DNA from: CAWJFJ01 sp963800065
GTDB taxonomy: Bacteria > Actinomycetota > Acidimicrobiia > Acidimicrobiales > UBA8190
Reading direction: 5' to 3'
NCBI GenBank assembly: GCA_963800065.1
Contig: CAWCZO010000008.1
Span: forward strand, 868,001-932,000
Length of the DNA: 64,000 nucleotides
In this document: positions 43,637 through 52,264 of the stretch, piece after piece
How the letters are laid out: every line of letters begins with the position of its first letter
Numbering within the stretch: position 1 is the first letter of the stretch
The notes under the pieces: model-generated
What the model was told of the DNA's origin: nothing
Seen by the model: only the letters and a program-made list of their open reading frames with translations
Databases searched by the model: none
Position numbers and translations under genes: made by a program

Positions 43637-44902
43637 GTGACGGTGGACACACACCCCGCACCGGTTCGTGGGGCCGCCGCCGCCGTGGATGCCATCCTCG
43701 AGGGACGCCACGTCCGGACACTCTTCCAACCGCTCGTGCATCTCGTCGACGCCGAGGTCGTGGGTTTCGAGGCGCTCAGTCGGGGGCCGGAGGGGAGCGC
43801 TCTCGAAGACCCCCTGGTCTTGTTCGCCGCCGCCGAGCAGGTCGGAAGGCTAGAGGAGCTCGACTGGCTGTGCGCCGCATCGGCGTCCCGCGCCGCGCGC
43901 CGCGCCAGACTGCATCCGTCCGTGACGGTATTCGTGAACTTCCGATCTCGGACGCTGTTGAGCCCGTATCCCGAGGACGAAGCCGAGGACATCAACAGGG
44001 CGCGTGGGCAATTGCGCATCGTCGCCGAGATAGACGAGAACGAGGTTCATCACCAGCCGGCGGAAGCGCTCAACGCCGCCGCCCACGCCCGGGCCGACGG
44101 CTGGGGAGTGGCTCTCGACAACATGGGTGCCACGCCGTCGTCACTTGCCCTCCTGCCGGTCCTCCATCCTGACGTTGTGAAGCTCGATCTTCGCGTTCTG
44201 GCCGAGCATCAGGGAGAGGACTCGGCCGAGATCGAGACGGCGGTGAGGACTTACGCCGAGGCCAGTGGCGCGGCCGTTCTGGCTCAGCGGATCGAGACCA
44301 AGGAGGATGTCCTCTCGGCCCGGGCCTTCGGTGCCACCTACGGGCAGGGTTGGCGCTACGGCCGCCCCGATTCTCTGCCCCCGAAGGGCCACGTCCCGCG
44401 GGCTCCCTTCCCGTTGCTCGGCGGGTCGAAAAGCGGGCCTGCCTCGACCCCGTTCGAGGTGGTACACCGGCATCGACCTTCGGCGCCGACGGAGAAGCGG
44501 ATGCTGATGCGAATCAGCACCGTTCTCGAACACCGAGCCCTGTCGAACGGAGCCTCCACCCTTCTCCTGGGATGCTTCCAGGAGGGCCGGCTCTTCTCGG
44601 GCGCCACCCGTGCCCGCTACGGAGATCTGGCCCGGCGATCGTCGTTCACCGCCGTCTTCGGAGCCCATATGGCGGACCTGATCCTCCCCGATGTCCATAT
44701 GGTCGACCTGTCGCCGGAGGAGGCGCTCTGCCGGGAATGGAACGTCATCGTGGTCGGACCGAACTACTCCGGGGCCCTGGTGGCCCGGGACCTCGGCGAG
44801 ACGGGCGAAGACCGGTACCGGCGTTACGACCACATCGTCACCCATGACCGTGACCTCGTGGTCGAGGCGGCCCGGTCCCTGCTCCGCTGGATCGGTCGCT
44901 GA
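43637..44902 (+). CDS. EAL-DICT protein with degenerate phosphodiesterase site
   Basis: A 421-residue protein. EAL domain (about 20-245): Glu45 in FEALSRG, Asn101, Glu131, Asp161 and Lys182 match the usual metal or substrate residues. The canonical DDFG is Asp-Asn-Met-Gly (161-164) and the AEGVET loop is AQRIET (Gln217). Two expected acidic positions are therefore lost. A DICT sensory domain follows (about 290-400: STVLEHRALSNGASTLLLG, ALVARDLG). It probably binds rather than cuts cyclic di-GMP. The start is GTG 43637. It is divergent from the YfhO-sulfotransferase operon with 155 bases between, which suggests possible joint control. Confidence 0.85.
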   Translation: MTVDTHPAPVRGAAAAVDAILEGRHVRTLFQPLVHLVDAEVVGFEALSRGPEGSALEDPLVLFAAAEQVGRLEELDWLCAASASRAARRARLHPSVTVFVNFRSRTLLSPYPEDEAEDINRARGQLRIVAEIDENEVHHQPAEALNAAAHARADGWGVALDNMGATPSSLALLPVLHPDVVKLDLRVLAEHQGEDSAEIETAVRTYAEASGAAVLAQRIETKEDVLSARAFGATYGQGWRYGRPDSLPPKGHVPRAPFPLLGGSKSGPASTPFEVVHRHRPSAPTEKRMLMRISTVLEHRALSNGASTLLLGCFQEGRLFSGATRARYGDLARRSSFTAVFGAHMADLILPDVHMVDLSPEEALCREWNVIVVGPNYSGALVARDLGETGEDRYRRYDHIVTHDRDLVVEAARSLLRWIGR

Positions 44903-45051
44903 CCGACGGGATCTCGGAAGGGTTCCGGCCTGACGGGCCCGGCCTCATGGATTCCACAGATGATCCAAAGGGGGCGCACAGGTTGGACCTGTCTGCTGGA
45001 ATCGGAGGTGGAGAAGCCACCTCTGGCCCGGTGACGAGGGCGGGAGGAACC

Positions 45052-45318
45052 ATGGAAGCCGACTGGTTGGATCGAGCGAGGTGCCGGGACATGGACCCGG
45101 CCATCTTCTTCCCGAGCGATGGGATCGGCGTGCAGGCGGCGCAGCGGATCTGTGCCCAGTGTCCCGTCAGGATCAGCTGCCTGGAGTACGCACTGGCCGA
45201 CCGGGTTGACCACGGAGTATGGGGGGGGACGTCCGAGCGGGAGCGTCGGCGGATCCTGCGCCATCGGCGTACGTCGGCAGCCGGTCAAGGGGCCGCCACG
45301 TTCGCCCGTGTCGACTGA
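45052..45318 (+). CDS. WhiB-family iron-sulfur transcription factor
   Basis: An 88-residue Wbl protein with four cluster Cys: Cys11, Cys34, Cys37 and Cys43 (C-x22-C-x2-C-x5-C), then GVWGGTSERERRR, the beta-turn and basic DNA-contact region. Wbl proteins bind a 4Fe-4S cluster and act with the housekeeping sigma factor in actinobacteria. The ATG at 45052 follows GGGAGGAACC. The second Wbl gene lies 4.5 kb on. Target genes are unknown. Confidence 0.93.
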   Translation: MEADWLDRARCRDMDPAIFFPSDGIGVQAAQRICAQCPVRISCLEYALADRVDHGVWGGTSERERRRILRHRRTSAAGQGAATFARVD

Positions 45319-45458
45319 GGTCCGCCACCGGTCGGCCGTCGTCGATCCTCCGGGACCGATGCCCCGCCCTGCCGGTGACAGGCGGGCGTCTAGGTGGTAG
45401 TACTAGACGCGTCAGGCGCCAGGGCGTCGGTGTCCTGGACGACGAGCCCGGGGTGATC

Positions 45459-45902
45459 ATGAAGCACACGCTGCGGATCGGGTTACTGTTTGCAGTCAGT
45501 TCGGCGCTGGCCGTGGGGATGCTCGGCGTCGGGACGGTAGCGGCCAAGAGTGCCCCCACCCTCATGCCCAGGCCCGACATGAAGTTGGCGGGCGGGGAGC
45601 TCATCCACCTCCAGGGCGACAACTGGCCGGCCGACGACAGCAATTTGGTGGCCTGGGAGTGCGATTCGTCCGCGCATCCCACCAATGCGGCGTACTGCGA
45701 CAGCGCCACCGAGGTGGCCGTCGGGTCCAACAAGAAGGGCATGCTCAAGTATTCGGCGTTCACCGTGACGACAGGGTCTGTGGGAAACGGGACGTGCGGA
45801 ACGAGCGGTGCCGACAAGGTCTGCTACATGGCCGTCTACGACACGGTCGATCCCTCCGTGCACGGAGTGGGCAAGATCGTCTTCAGGGTGCCCACCTCCT
45901 GA
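45459..45902 (+). CDS. small exported protein, neocarzinostatin-like fold candidate
   Basis: A 147-residue product with a clear signal peptide (residues 1-30). The mature part has four Cys spaced as two disulfide pairs (WECDSS ... AAYCDSA; NGTCGTS ... KVCYMAVYD) and a leading GGELIHLQGDNWP. This pattern recalls the neocarzinostatin/macromomycin family of Ig-like chromophore-binding apoproteins, which in most actinobacteria are simply exported proteins of unknown function. The assignment is tentative. TAGTACTAG upstream (about 45397-45405) could be part of its promoter. Confidence 0.5.
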   Translation: MKHTLRIGLLFAVSSALAVGMLGVGTVAAKSAPTLMPRPDMKLAGGELIHLQGDNWPADDSNLVAWECDSSAHPTNAAYCDSATEVAVGSNKKGMLKYSAFTVTTGSVGNGTCGTSGADKVCYMAVYDTVDPSVHGVGKIVFRVPTS

Positions 45903-45913
45903 GATAGGTCGGC

Positions 45914-46732
45914 GTGACCGATCCGGAGCCGGTCGATCCCCACCTGCCGCTGTCCCAGCTCCCGGCCCAGGAGAAGGCGAGACGCTCGGGAAGCTTCGGC
46001 GCGGTGGCCTCGCACTACGGACGCTACCGACCGGGACCCCCACCGGAGGCGGTGAACTGGATCCTCCCCACGCCTGTGGGCACCGTGGTGGACCTCGGAG
46101 CCGGTACCGGCGCCTTGACGAGGCTCCTGACCGACAGGGCAGCCGAAGTGATCGCCGTCGAGCCCGACGACCGCATGCGGTCCGTGCTCGTCGACGAGGT
46201 TCCCGGCATCAGCGCCGTGAAGGGTCGTGGTGAGGCCATTCCCGTCCCCGACGCCAGCGTCGATGCCGTGCTGGCCTCCGCCTCGTGGCACTGGATGGAC
46301 CCCGTCGCCACCCTGGCCGAGGTGAGCCGGATCCTGACGCCCGGAGGGATCCTCGGCGTCCTGTGGTCAGGGCCCGACCCGGAGGGCGCGTTCCTCGTGC
46401 GGGCTCGGACCATTCTCAGCGACCAGTTCGCCACCGTCGTCATGGGCGACGCCTTCCGCCCGGCTCCGAGCCTCGAGATCCCTTCGGGATTCCCCTTCGA
46501 CCGGCCGGAGACTCAGGTGTTCCGGTGGGATGTCGCGCTCGACGCCGATGCGCTCATCGGTCTGCTGGGCACCTTCAGCCGGATCATCACGATGCCCGAG
46601 GAGAACCGCCGGCGCCTCATCGACGAAGCCCGTCGACTCCTGGGGGAGCTCCTGGCCGTCGAAGGTGAGGTGACCGTCGACGTGACCTTCCGGTCAGCGG
46701 CCTGGAGATCCCGTCGTCTCGGTGACACCTGA
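45914..46732 (+). CDS. class I SAM-dependent methyltransferase
   Basis: A 272-residue protein: FGAVASHYGRYRPGPP, motif I VVDLGAGTGALTRLL, motif II VIAVEPDDRMR, then the acidic turn GRGEAIPVPDASVD and ASASWHWMD with LTPGGILGVLW. This is the Methyltransf_11 pattern of ubiquinone/menaquinone- and trans-aconitate-type methyltransferases. The substrate is unknown. GTG 45914 is the start, 11 bases after the preceding gene's stop. Confidence 0.85.
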   Translation: MTDPEPVDPHLPLSQLPAQEKARRSGSFGAVASHYGRYRPGPPPEAVNWILPTPVGTVVDLGAGTGALTRLLTDRAAEVIAVEPDDRMRSVLVDEVPGISAVKGRGEAIPVPDASVDAVLASASWHWMDPVATLAEVSRILTPGGILGVLWSGPDPEGAFLVRARTILSDQFATVVMGDAFRPAPSLEIPSGFPFDRPETQVFRWDVALDADALIGLLGTFSRIITMPEENRRRLIDEARRLLGELLAVEGEVTVDVTFRSAAWRSRRLGDT

Positions 46733-47158
46733 ACCGACCTTCGTCCATTGAAAACCGCAGTCGCGGCAGCGGTGTGTGGGTGCCGCGGCCGGGACGAACA
46801 CGCTCGGCCGGTCCTGGATCCGTTCGGCCGACTCCCGCCAGCCGGCGGCGCCGTCCGTTGCGCCCGTGCGGAGTTCCTTCGAGCGTCATCACGAAGCGAC
46901 ACACCATCATCACCACCACCATTCGTCGTTGCACCCACCGTCGCCGTCGCCGGGCGGTCCCGACGTCGGCGGGCCGGGATCGGTGTCCCCTCAAATCTGG
47001 TGATGCTTCCGGTGAGTTGGGAAGAAGTAGGGAGGGTCCTGGGACGGGGTTGAGATAGATGACGCACGCTCCGTGGTGATCTCGACGAGACCGCCCGGAC
47101 CGCGCGTGTCGGTGGGAGTCGAGGGCGTCCGAACCATCAACTCGACCAGGAACGAGAC
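46733..47158. other. non-coding stretch
   Basis: No gene is supported in these 426 bases. Frames in all directions are Arg/Pro/His-rich and look like shadows; a CAC/CAT-rich run at 46901-46922 creates a seven-His stretch in one frame. The last ~60 bases should hold the promoter of the DUF11 protein, with AGGAACGAG as ribosome site. Confidence 0.4.
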
Positions 47159-49105
47159 ATGACGAACTCCGACGCGACCTCCATCGAGACACCGCCGGCC
47201 GGACTCCGACGACGGCGTCTGCGGCCCTTGGCCAAGGCGGGCTTCGCCTCCGTCGTGGCCCTCGCCGGGGTGGCGCTGTTCGCCTCCCCGGCCTTCGCCC
47301 ACACGAACACCGTGACCGGCGTGGCATCCTGCGGCACGAGCACCTATTCGATCACGTGGACCATCACCAACACCTACAACGGGTCGGAGACGGCGAATGT
47401 CTCCTCGGTGTCCGGAGGATTGTCGGTCCCGTCGGTGATCATCGCCGCCGACTCCACGGCCACGGTGACGCAGGCACTGCCACCGACCGACAGCGGTACG
47501 GTCACCCTCGACGTCCTGGGGGTCTGGTCGGGCTATTCGACACCCCCGAACACCCCCGACACGGGGACCGTCACGTTGCCGACGACGGGCTGCTTCCCAC
47601 CCTCTGTCACGGTCACCAAATCCCTGGCCCCGAGCGCCGTGACGGCCGGGTCGACGACGCCCGTCGTCTACACCCTGGCCGTGGAGAACACCGCCGCCCT
47701 GACCACGTCCCATCCCGTCAAGGTGACCGACGCCGTTCCCGCCGGAACGACCTACGTGGCCGGATCGGCGGCCTGCGGAGCGGGCACGGGCGGGGTCAGC
47801 CAGCCGTCCTGCACGGCCACCGAGTCGAACGGGACCCTGACCTTCTCCCTCGGTACCGGGCTGCTGCCCGCCGCCGTCGCCGATGTGTCCTTCGCCGTCA
47901 CGGCCGACGCCGGTGACGCCACCGGGACGATCCCCAACACGGCCGGCTACAAGTACGTCGCCTGCAAACCCAAGAAACCGGCCACCACCTGTCCGAGCAA
48001 CACGGTCAAGCTCACCGTGACCAACAACGCGGGCGTGACCGTGGTCAAGTCGGCCAGCACCGGAGCCGTAACAGCCGGTCAGGCCACCCCGGTCACGTAC
48101 ACGCTCACGGTCGCCAACCCGGCGCCTCCGGCCGGTTCGGCCACGTCGTCCACCGTCAGCGGGGTCGACGTTACCGACGTGGTGCCCGGCGGCCTCACCT
48201 ATCTCCAGGCCTCGTGCGGGACCTTGACTCCGACCACCACCCCGAGCTGCAGTCTCGCCTACAACGCGTCGTCCCGGGTCGTCAGCTTCGCACTCGGTGC
48301 CGGCATAGCCGCCGGAGCGTCGTACCCCGTCAGCTTCCAGGCGACGGTGAACGCCGGTGACACGACGACCATCGACAACAGCGCCGACTACACGGGACCG
48401 GGATGCACCCCGGCGCCCGGAGCGACGAACTGCCCCACCGACAACGTGCCCATCACGGTGGCCAACATCACCGTGGCCAAGGCCGACAGCTCCGGTTCGG
48501 GACCGGTCGACCCCGGTCAGGTCGTGACCTACACCCTGTCCGCCGACAACCGCGGGAGTGGGCCCGGCTCGGTCACCGTTATCGACTCCGTACCGACCGG
48601 GACCACGCTCACCACGCCGGCGCCGGCCTGTCCTGCCGCCGCCACCGCGACGTGCACCGTCTCGGTCAACGGCTCGTCCATCTCGTGGGTGATCACCGAC
48701 CTGCCGGCCGGGGGCGTCGACGCCCTGACGTTCGCCGTCGCCGTGGACAGCGGTGTCTCGGGGCCCATCACCAACACCGGCCTCTACACCGAGCCCGGCT
48801 GCACCACGGCGGGAGGGTGTCCGACCAACACGACCGACAACCCGGTCTCACCGCCGACGAAAGCGGTGACTTCCACCACCACGACGACCAGTCCGGTGAC
48901 GGCGGCGGCCACGGGCGGCGCCCCGGCGGCCATCGACGGTGCCTCGACCGTGCACACCGGTGAGCCGTGGGCCGGATCGACTCCCTACGTCCTGGCCGTT
49001 CTGGCCTTCGGTATCTCGCTCCTCGGTCTCGGCGCCGAGATGAGGCGGCGCCGGATCGGCCGGGGCGCCGTCGGGGACGACGGCAGGGGGGTCCCGCTCC
49101 GGTAG
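47159..49105 (+). CDS. DUF11 repeat surface protein with C-terminal membrane anchor
   Basis: A 648-residue product: signal peptide (to about residue 47, ending Ala-Phe-Ala), a first beta domain, then three DUF11 (conserved repeat) domains, each starting like VTVTKSLAPSAVTAGSTTPV, VTVVKSASTGAVTAGQATPV or ITVAKADSSGSGPVDPGQVV. A Thr-rich linker follows, then Thr-Gly-Glu-Pro-Trp, a hydrophobic helix (YVLAVLAFGISLLGLG) and an Arg-rich tail. The end looks like a sortase-type sorting signal lacking a canonical LPxTG. It is probably wall- or membrane-anchored and outward facing. Confidence 0.8.
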   Translation: MTNSDATSIETPPAGLRRRRLRPLAKAGFASVVALAGVALFASPAFAHTNTVTGVASCGTSTYSITWTITNTYNGSETANVSSVSGGLSVPSVIIAADSTATVTQALPPTDSGTVTLDVLGVWSGYSTPPNTPDTGTVTLPTTGCFPPSVTVTKSLAPSAVTAGSTTPVVYTLAVENTAALTTSHPVKVTDAVPAGTTYVAGSAACGAGTGGVSQPSCTATESNGTLTFSLGTGLLPAAVADVSFAVTADAGDATGTIPNTAGYKYVACKPKKPATTCPSNTVKLTVTNNAGVTVVKSASTGAVTAGQATPVTYTLTVANPAPPAGSATSSTVSGVDVTDVVPGGLTYLQASCGTLTPTTTPSCSLAYNASSRVVSFALGAGIAAGASYPVSFQATVNAGDTTTIDNSADYTGPGCTPAPGATNCPTDNVPITVANITVAKADSSGSGPVDPGQVVTYTLSADNRGSGPGSVTVIDSVPTGTTLTTPAPACPAAATATCTVSVNGSSISWVITDLPAGGVDALTFAVAVDSGVSGPITNTGLYTEPGCTTAGGCPTNTTDNPVSPPTKAVTSTTTTTSPVTAAATGGAPAAIDGASTVHTGEPWAGSTPYVLAVLAFGISLLGLGAEMRRRRIGRGAVGDDGRGVPLR

Positions 49106-49223
49106 CCGGCATCCGTCCCCGGTGAACGGGGTCTCCGGGCGTTGGCGCCGCCACCGTCGAGTGCGGGATGCTCGCGTGAATCTGCCCGCTTCGGTGTCCG
49201 GAGCCTTTCGAACTGGAGGACCC

Positions 49224-49706
49224 ATGACCATTGCTGTCGGTGACCGCATCCCTGACGTCGAGCTCTGGAAGGTGACCGACGACGGGTTCACCTCAGTCCG
49301 GTCGACGAGCGTCCTGGGGTCGGGGAGGGTCGTCCTCTTCGCCGTCCCCGGCGCCTTCACGCCGACGTGCTCTGACTACCACCTGCCCGGCTTCGTCATC
49401 CGCTCCGATGAGATCATCGCCAAAGGTGTCGACACCATCGCCTGCATATCGGTGAACGACCCTTTCGTCATGGGTGCATGGGCCAAGGACCAGAAGGTTC
49501 CGCCCGCCGTCGTGATGTTGTCCGACGGCAACGGAGAATTCACCGGCGCCGTCGGACTGGAGATGGACGGGCGTGGAGTGGGTCTCGGGGGACGGTCCCA
49601 GCGTTACGCCGCCATCATCGACGATGGAGTGGTCACGGCACTCTTCGTGGAGCCCGAGCGGGGCTTGACGATCAGTTCGGCCGAATCGGTCCTGGCCGCT
49701 CTGTAG
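49224..49706 (+). CDS. peroxiredoxin (Prx5 / type II family)
   Basis: A 160-residue thioredoxin-fold peroxidase with the peroxidatic Cys49 in VPGAFTPTCS, the Prx5 signature. SVNDPFVMGAWAKDQ and LSDGNGEFTGAVGLEMD follow, as in Prx5 and yeast Ahp1 relatives. No resolving Cys is obvious, so it is probably a 1-Cys type reduced by an external thiol. It detoxifies H2O2 and alkyl peroxides in the cytoplasm. The ATG at 49224 follows CTGGAGGACCC. It stands between the DUF11 gene and a WhiB gene, a setting compatible with redox stress control. Confidence 0.92.
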   Translation: MTIAVGDRIPDVELWKVTDDGFTSVRSTSVLGSGRVVLFAVPGAFTPTCSDYHLPGFVIRSDEIIAKGVDTIACISVNDPFVMGAWAKDQKVPPAVVMLSDGNGEFTGAVGLEMDGRGVGLGGRSQRYAAIIDDGVVTALFVEPERGLTISSAESVLAAL

Positions 49707-49851
49707 GGCTTCCCCGTCGGCGGGGTGGCCGGGCACATCCGAGGATCACGATCCGTGGGACCGGGCGAAATCGACCCTCCCACAGCCACGACGGGTGGTT
49801 TTTCACGAGTGAGCGTTCAAGCCGGGCCGAAGCGGTGCCGACAGCTGAGGT

Positions 49852-50172
49852 ATGAGCATTCTCACCGCCTCCGAATCGGGCGCCGCCGTTGACGACCTCG
49901 TTCTCATCCAGGAGCTGGCCCGCCGCCCCAATTGGCAGATCCATGCCGCCTGCCGGGACGAGTCGGTGGACTTGTTCATCACCGACGGCGGCGGCCCCTC
50001 GGCCCGGGCCAAGCAGCTGTGCGCACGGTGTCCGGTGAGGCTGCATTGCCTGCGCTACGCCCTGGCCGATCCCGATCTCGTCGGCTACTGGGGGGGGACG
50101 AGCGAGCGGGAGCGCCGCCGTCTGCGCAAAGCCTCCCGGCGGGCTCGTGCCGAGAGGCTCGCCGCTCCCTGA
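49852..50172 (+). CDS. WhiB-family iron-sulfur transcription factor
   Basis: A 106-residue Wbl protein with cluster ligands Cys34, Cys57, Cys60 and Cys66, then YWGGTSERERRRLRK. The N-terminus is longer than in the 45052 paralogue. ATG 49852 is the only good start. Regulatory targets are not visible; the peroxiredoxin gene upstream suggests redox sensing but the two may be unrelated. Confidence 0.92.
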   Translation: MSILTASESGAAVDDLVLIQELARRPNWQIHAACRDESVDLFITDGGGPSARAKQLCARCPVRLHCLRYALADPDLVGYWGGTSERERRRLRKASRRARAERLAAP

Positions 50173-50284
50173 GGGCGGCCTCACAGACCTCTAACACCGG
50201 CGTCACACCGCCGTCACCGCCCCGGGTCACAATGGACGGAGCGTCTCCCGACGCTTCGTGTTCCAGACCTCCGGGGAGGGTCGG

Positions 50285-50743
50285 ATGAGAAAAGTCGGCA
50301 AGTTCACCGCTGGCACCATTGTCGGTGTGGCACTCATCGTCGGCGTCGGTGGCGTCGCCACGGCGGCCACGTCGACCACCACCACGGGCGCCACGGCCAC
50401 CACCACCCCGCCGGGCACCCCGGCGAAGTCGGCTCCGAAGAAACCGGATGTTCCCAGTGCCACCCAGATCTGGAAGACCGTGAACGCCGGTCACCGGATC
50501 GATTGCGCCCATGCCGCCAAGGAGTTGAAGAGAATCGCCAGAGCGGACGCCGCCGCCACGAAGCGCATGACCCGCTGGCAGCGGTTGTCTGCCGCCGCCC
50601 GGCTCAGCACCCGTAAGGACGCCAAGAGCCAGATCAGACACTCCGAGGGAAGGGCCGGGTACTTCCACAGACTGCAGAGGGACGGGGCGACGTTGGTCAA
50701 GCGGATCGACGCCAAGTGCGGAGCGAAGACCTCGGCGGGCTGA
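50285..50743 (+). CDS. small exported basic protein, unknown family
   Basis: A 152-residue product: signal peptide or anchor helix (residues 8-30), a Thr/Ala/Pro-rich linker, then a strongly basic helical region of about 90 residues with two Cys (DCAHAAK and DAKCGAK) that could form one disulfide. I do not recognise a family. The ATG at 50285 follows GGGGAGGGTCGG. A strong hairpin lies just after the stop. Confidence 0.6.
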   Translation: MRKVGKFTAGTIVGVALIVGVGGVATAATSTTTTGATATTTPPGTPAKSAPKKPDVPSATQIWKTVNAGHRIDCAHAAKELKRIARADAAATKRMTRWQRLSAAARLSTRKDAKSQIRHSEGRAGYFHRLQRDGATLVKRIDAKCGAKTSAG

Positions 50744-50751
50744 TGTTCGTT

Positions 50752-50790
50752 CGCTCTCGGACGATCGCGTGCCCCGATCGTCCGAGAGCG
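50752..50790 (+). terminator. 16-bp perfect hairpin, probable terminator
   Basis: CGCTCTCGGACGATCG (50752-50767) pairs perfectly with 50775-50790 around a 7-base loop, 8 bases after the stop of the preceding gene. There is no U-run, as is common for actinobacterial terminators. It is symmetrical, so it could stop transcription from either side. Confidence 0.7.
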
Positions 50791-50867
50791 TTCACCCCCC
50801 GGTGACGCAGGGTGACCTTCCGTCGTGAGCTCTCAGGTGAGGGCCCGTTCGCGCCGATGTCTCTCGG

Positions 50868-51899
50868 ATGCGCCACGACGGACGACGAACCGAGAAGGCC
50901 AACACACCCGCACACCCGGCATGGTTCCGGGTCGCCTCGATGGTCGTGGCCGTGGAGCTGATCGCCCTCGTCGCCGTCACCGTCATTCCGAGGTCGTCGC
51001 GCGACGGGCACCGCCAGACGGTGCCGTTGGCGGCGACGGCGACCGGCGACACCGCCACGGCACCACCGTTCAGCGGTCGCCGGCCGGCACCGACGACGAC
51101 CACGCCGCCGACGACGGTTCCCCCCGCGCCGTCTGCGCCGCCGACGACGGAGGCACCGCCACCCACCACGACCCCGCCTGCGCCGCGCGCCGTCGCCGCG
51201 CCGGCGCCACCGCCTCCTCCCCCCGTGCACACCGCGGCGGCGGCCGCACCACCGCACGCCATCCTTCCCCCCGCCAATCCCCCCGCCAGCCTCCCCCCGG
51301 ACCCGAACTTCCTGAACGCCTGCTCGGCCACGGGTGAGGACGACTCGTCCGGATGCGTGGCGTCGGCGCTCGCCGCCATCGACCACGGCCGCAGTGCCGA
51401 GGCGCTGCCGGCCATGACCCTGCCCTCCAACTGGAGCGCGCTCACCCCGGCGGAGCAGCTCTACGTGGCCACCAACCTCGAGCGGACCGTCCGGGGACTG
51501 CCCCCGCTCTCGTCGATGTCCAGCGCTCTCGACCAGGCGGCGGCGCAGGGGGCGGGGTCGGGCGACGACCCCTCACCGCCACCGGGTTTCCCTTTCGACC
51601 GGTGGGGGGCCAACTGGGCCGGCGGCGTGGGGAACCCTCTCGAGGCCGTCTACTACTGGATGTACGACGACGGTCCGGGATCGAACAACGCCGATTGCAC
51701 CGCCGGCGACAGCAGCGGGTGTTGGGGTCACCGCGACGTGATCCTGCTCTCGCTGTCCTGTTCGCCGTGTGTCATGGGGACCGGTTTCGACGCCCATGGC
51801 TGGGACGGCCAACCGAGTTGGGCCGAGCTCCTGGTGGGCACCTCGGGAGCCCCTCCGGCCGACTTCACCTGGCAGCAGGAGACTCCGTACGTGTCCTGA
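50868..51899 (+). CDS. membrane-anchored CAP-like (SCP-like) extracellular protein
   Basis: A 343-residue product: one N-terminal membrane helix (about 24-40), a ~100-residue Pro/Thr/Ala-rich linker, then a globular domain. It reads like the CAP/SCP family: VATNLERTVRGLPPL, YYWMYDDGPGSNN, GCWGHRDVILL and SWAELLVG. It has several Cys. CAP-domain proteins are secreted and have roles ranging from lipid binding to unknown. The start at 50868 overlaps no neighbour. Annotation as CAP-like rests on motif order only. Confidence 0.65.
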   Translation: MRHDGRRTEKANTPAHPAWFRVASMVVAVELIALVAVTVIPRSSRDGHRQTVPLAATATGDTATAPPFSGRRPAPTTTTPPTTVPPAPSAPPTTEAPPPTTTPPAPRAVAAPAPPPPPPVHTAAAAAPPHAILPPANPPASLPPDPNFLNACSATGEDDSSGCVASALAAIDHGRSAEALPAMTLPSNWSALTPAEQLYVATNLERTVRGLPPLSSMSSALDQAAAQGAGSGDDPSPPPGFPFDRWGANWAGGVGNPLEAVYYWMYDDGPGSNNADCTAGDSSGCWGHRDVILLSLSCSPCVMGTGFDAHGWDGQPSWAELLVGTSGAPPADFTWQQETPYVS

Positions 51900-51905
51900 C
51901 CCCGT

Positions 51906-51924
51906 CCCCCGTCGTGATCGGGGG
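51906..51924. terminator. hairpin between convergent genes
   Basis: CCCCCG-TCGTGAT-CGGGGG lies in the 33-base gap between two convergent genes, a usual place for a shared terminator. The stem is 6 bp. Confidence 0.45.
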
Positions 51925-51932
51925 CGCGTCCC

Positions 51933-52223
51933 TCAGAGGACCAGGGCGCAGCCGTTCCAATAGGCGGACGGATGCCGCCGGCGCCGTCCCTGCATGGTGA
52001 GGACCAGCTCGTCGGGATCCGCCCGGGCCCCGGAGAGCCAGAGAACGACGAGCCCGCCGGCCTCCACCCGCCGGTAGCCCCGGAGGTCGACCGGAGCCTC
52101 GGTCGTGGCGTCGAGAACGGTGAGGGGACCCGAGCAGCACCGCGTCGACCGGGTGCGAACGTAGAGAGTGCCACCGTGGTCGGCGACGTGGGACCGCAAC
52201 TCCTCCGAGGCCACCAGGCGCAC
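51933..52223 (-). CDS. conserved hypothetical small protein
   Basis: A 96-residue protein with a CysCys pair in RTRSTRCCSGPLTVL, followed by a beta-rich region and LTMQGRRRRHPSAYWNGCA. I recognise the style as a small actinobacterial conserved hypothetical but no function. No signal peptide or helix is present, so it is probably cytoplasmic; the three Cys could bind metal. It starts at GTG 52223 and is next to the ThuA-like gene on the same strand. Confidence 0.55.
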   Translation of the reverse strand: MRLVASEELRSHVADHGGTLYVRTRSTRCCSGPLTVLDATTEAPVDLRGYRRVEAGGLVVLWLSGARADPDELVLTMQGRRRRHPSAYWNGCALVL

Positions 52224-52264
52224 CCGTGAAGTCTACGGGTGACCGGTGGCACCCGACGTTGTCC

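Noticed and set aside
46694..46801. Minus-strand 35-codon ORF with THRCRDCGFQW, like half a zinc ribbon
   Set aside because: Only one CxxC pair, no ribosome site, and it overlaps the end of a well-supported methyltransferase gene.
46776..47003. ORF with a seven-histidine run
   Set aside because: Low-complexity frame with no ribosome site and no domain; the run comes from a CAC/CAT repeat.
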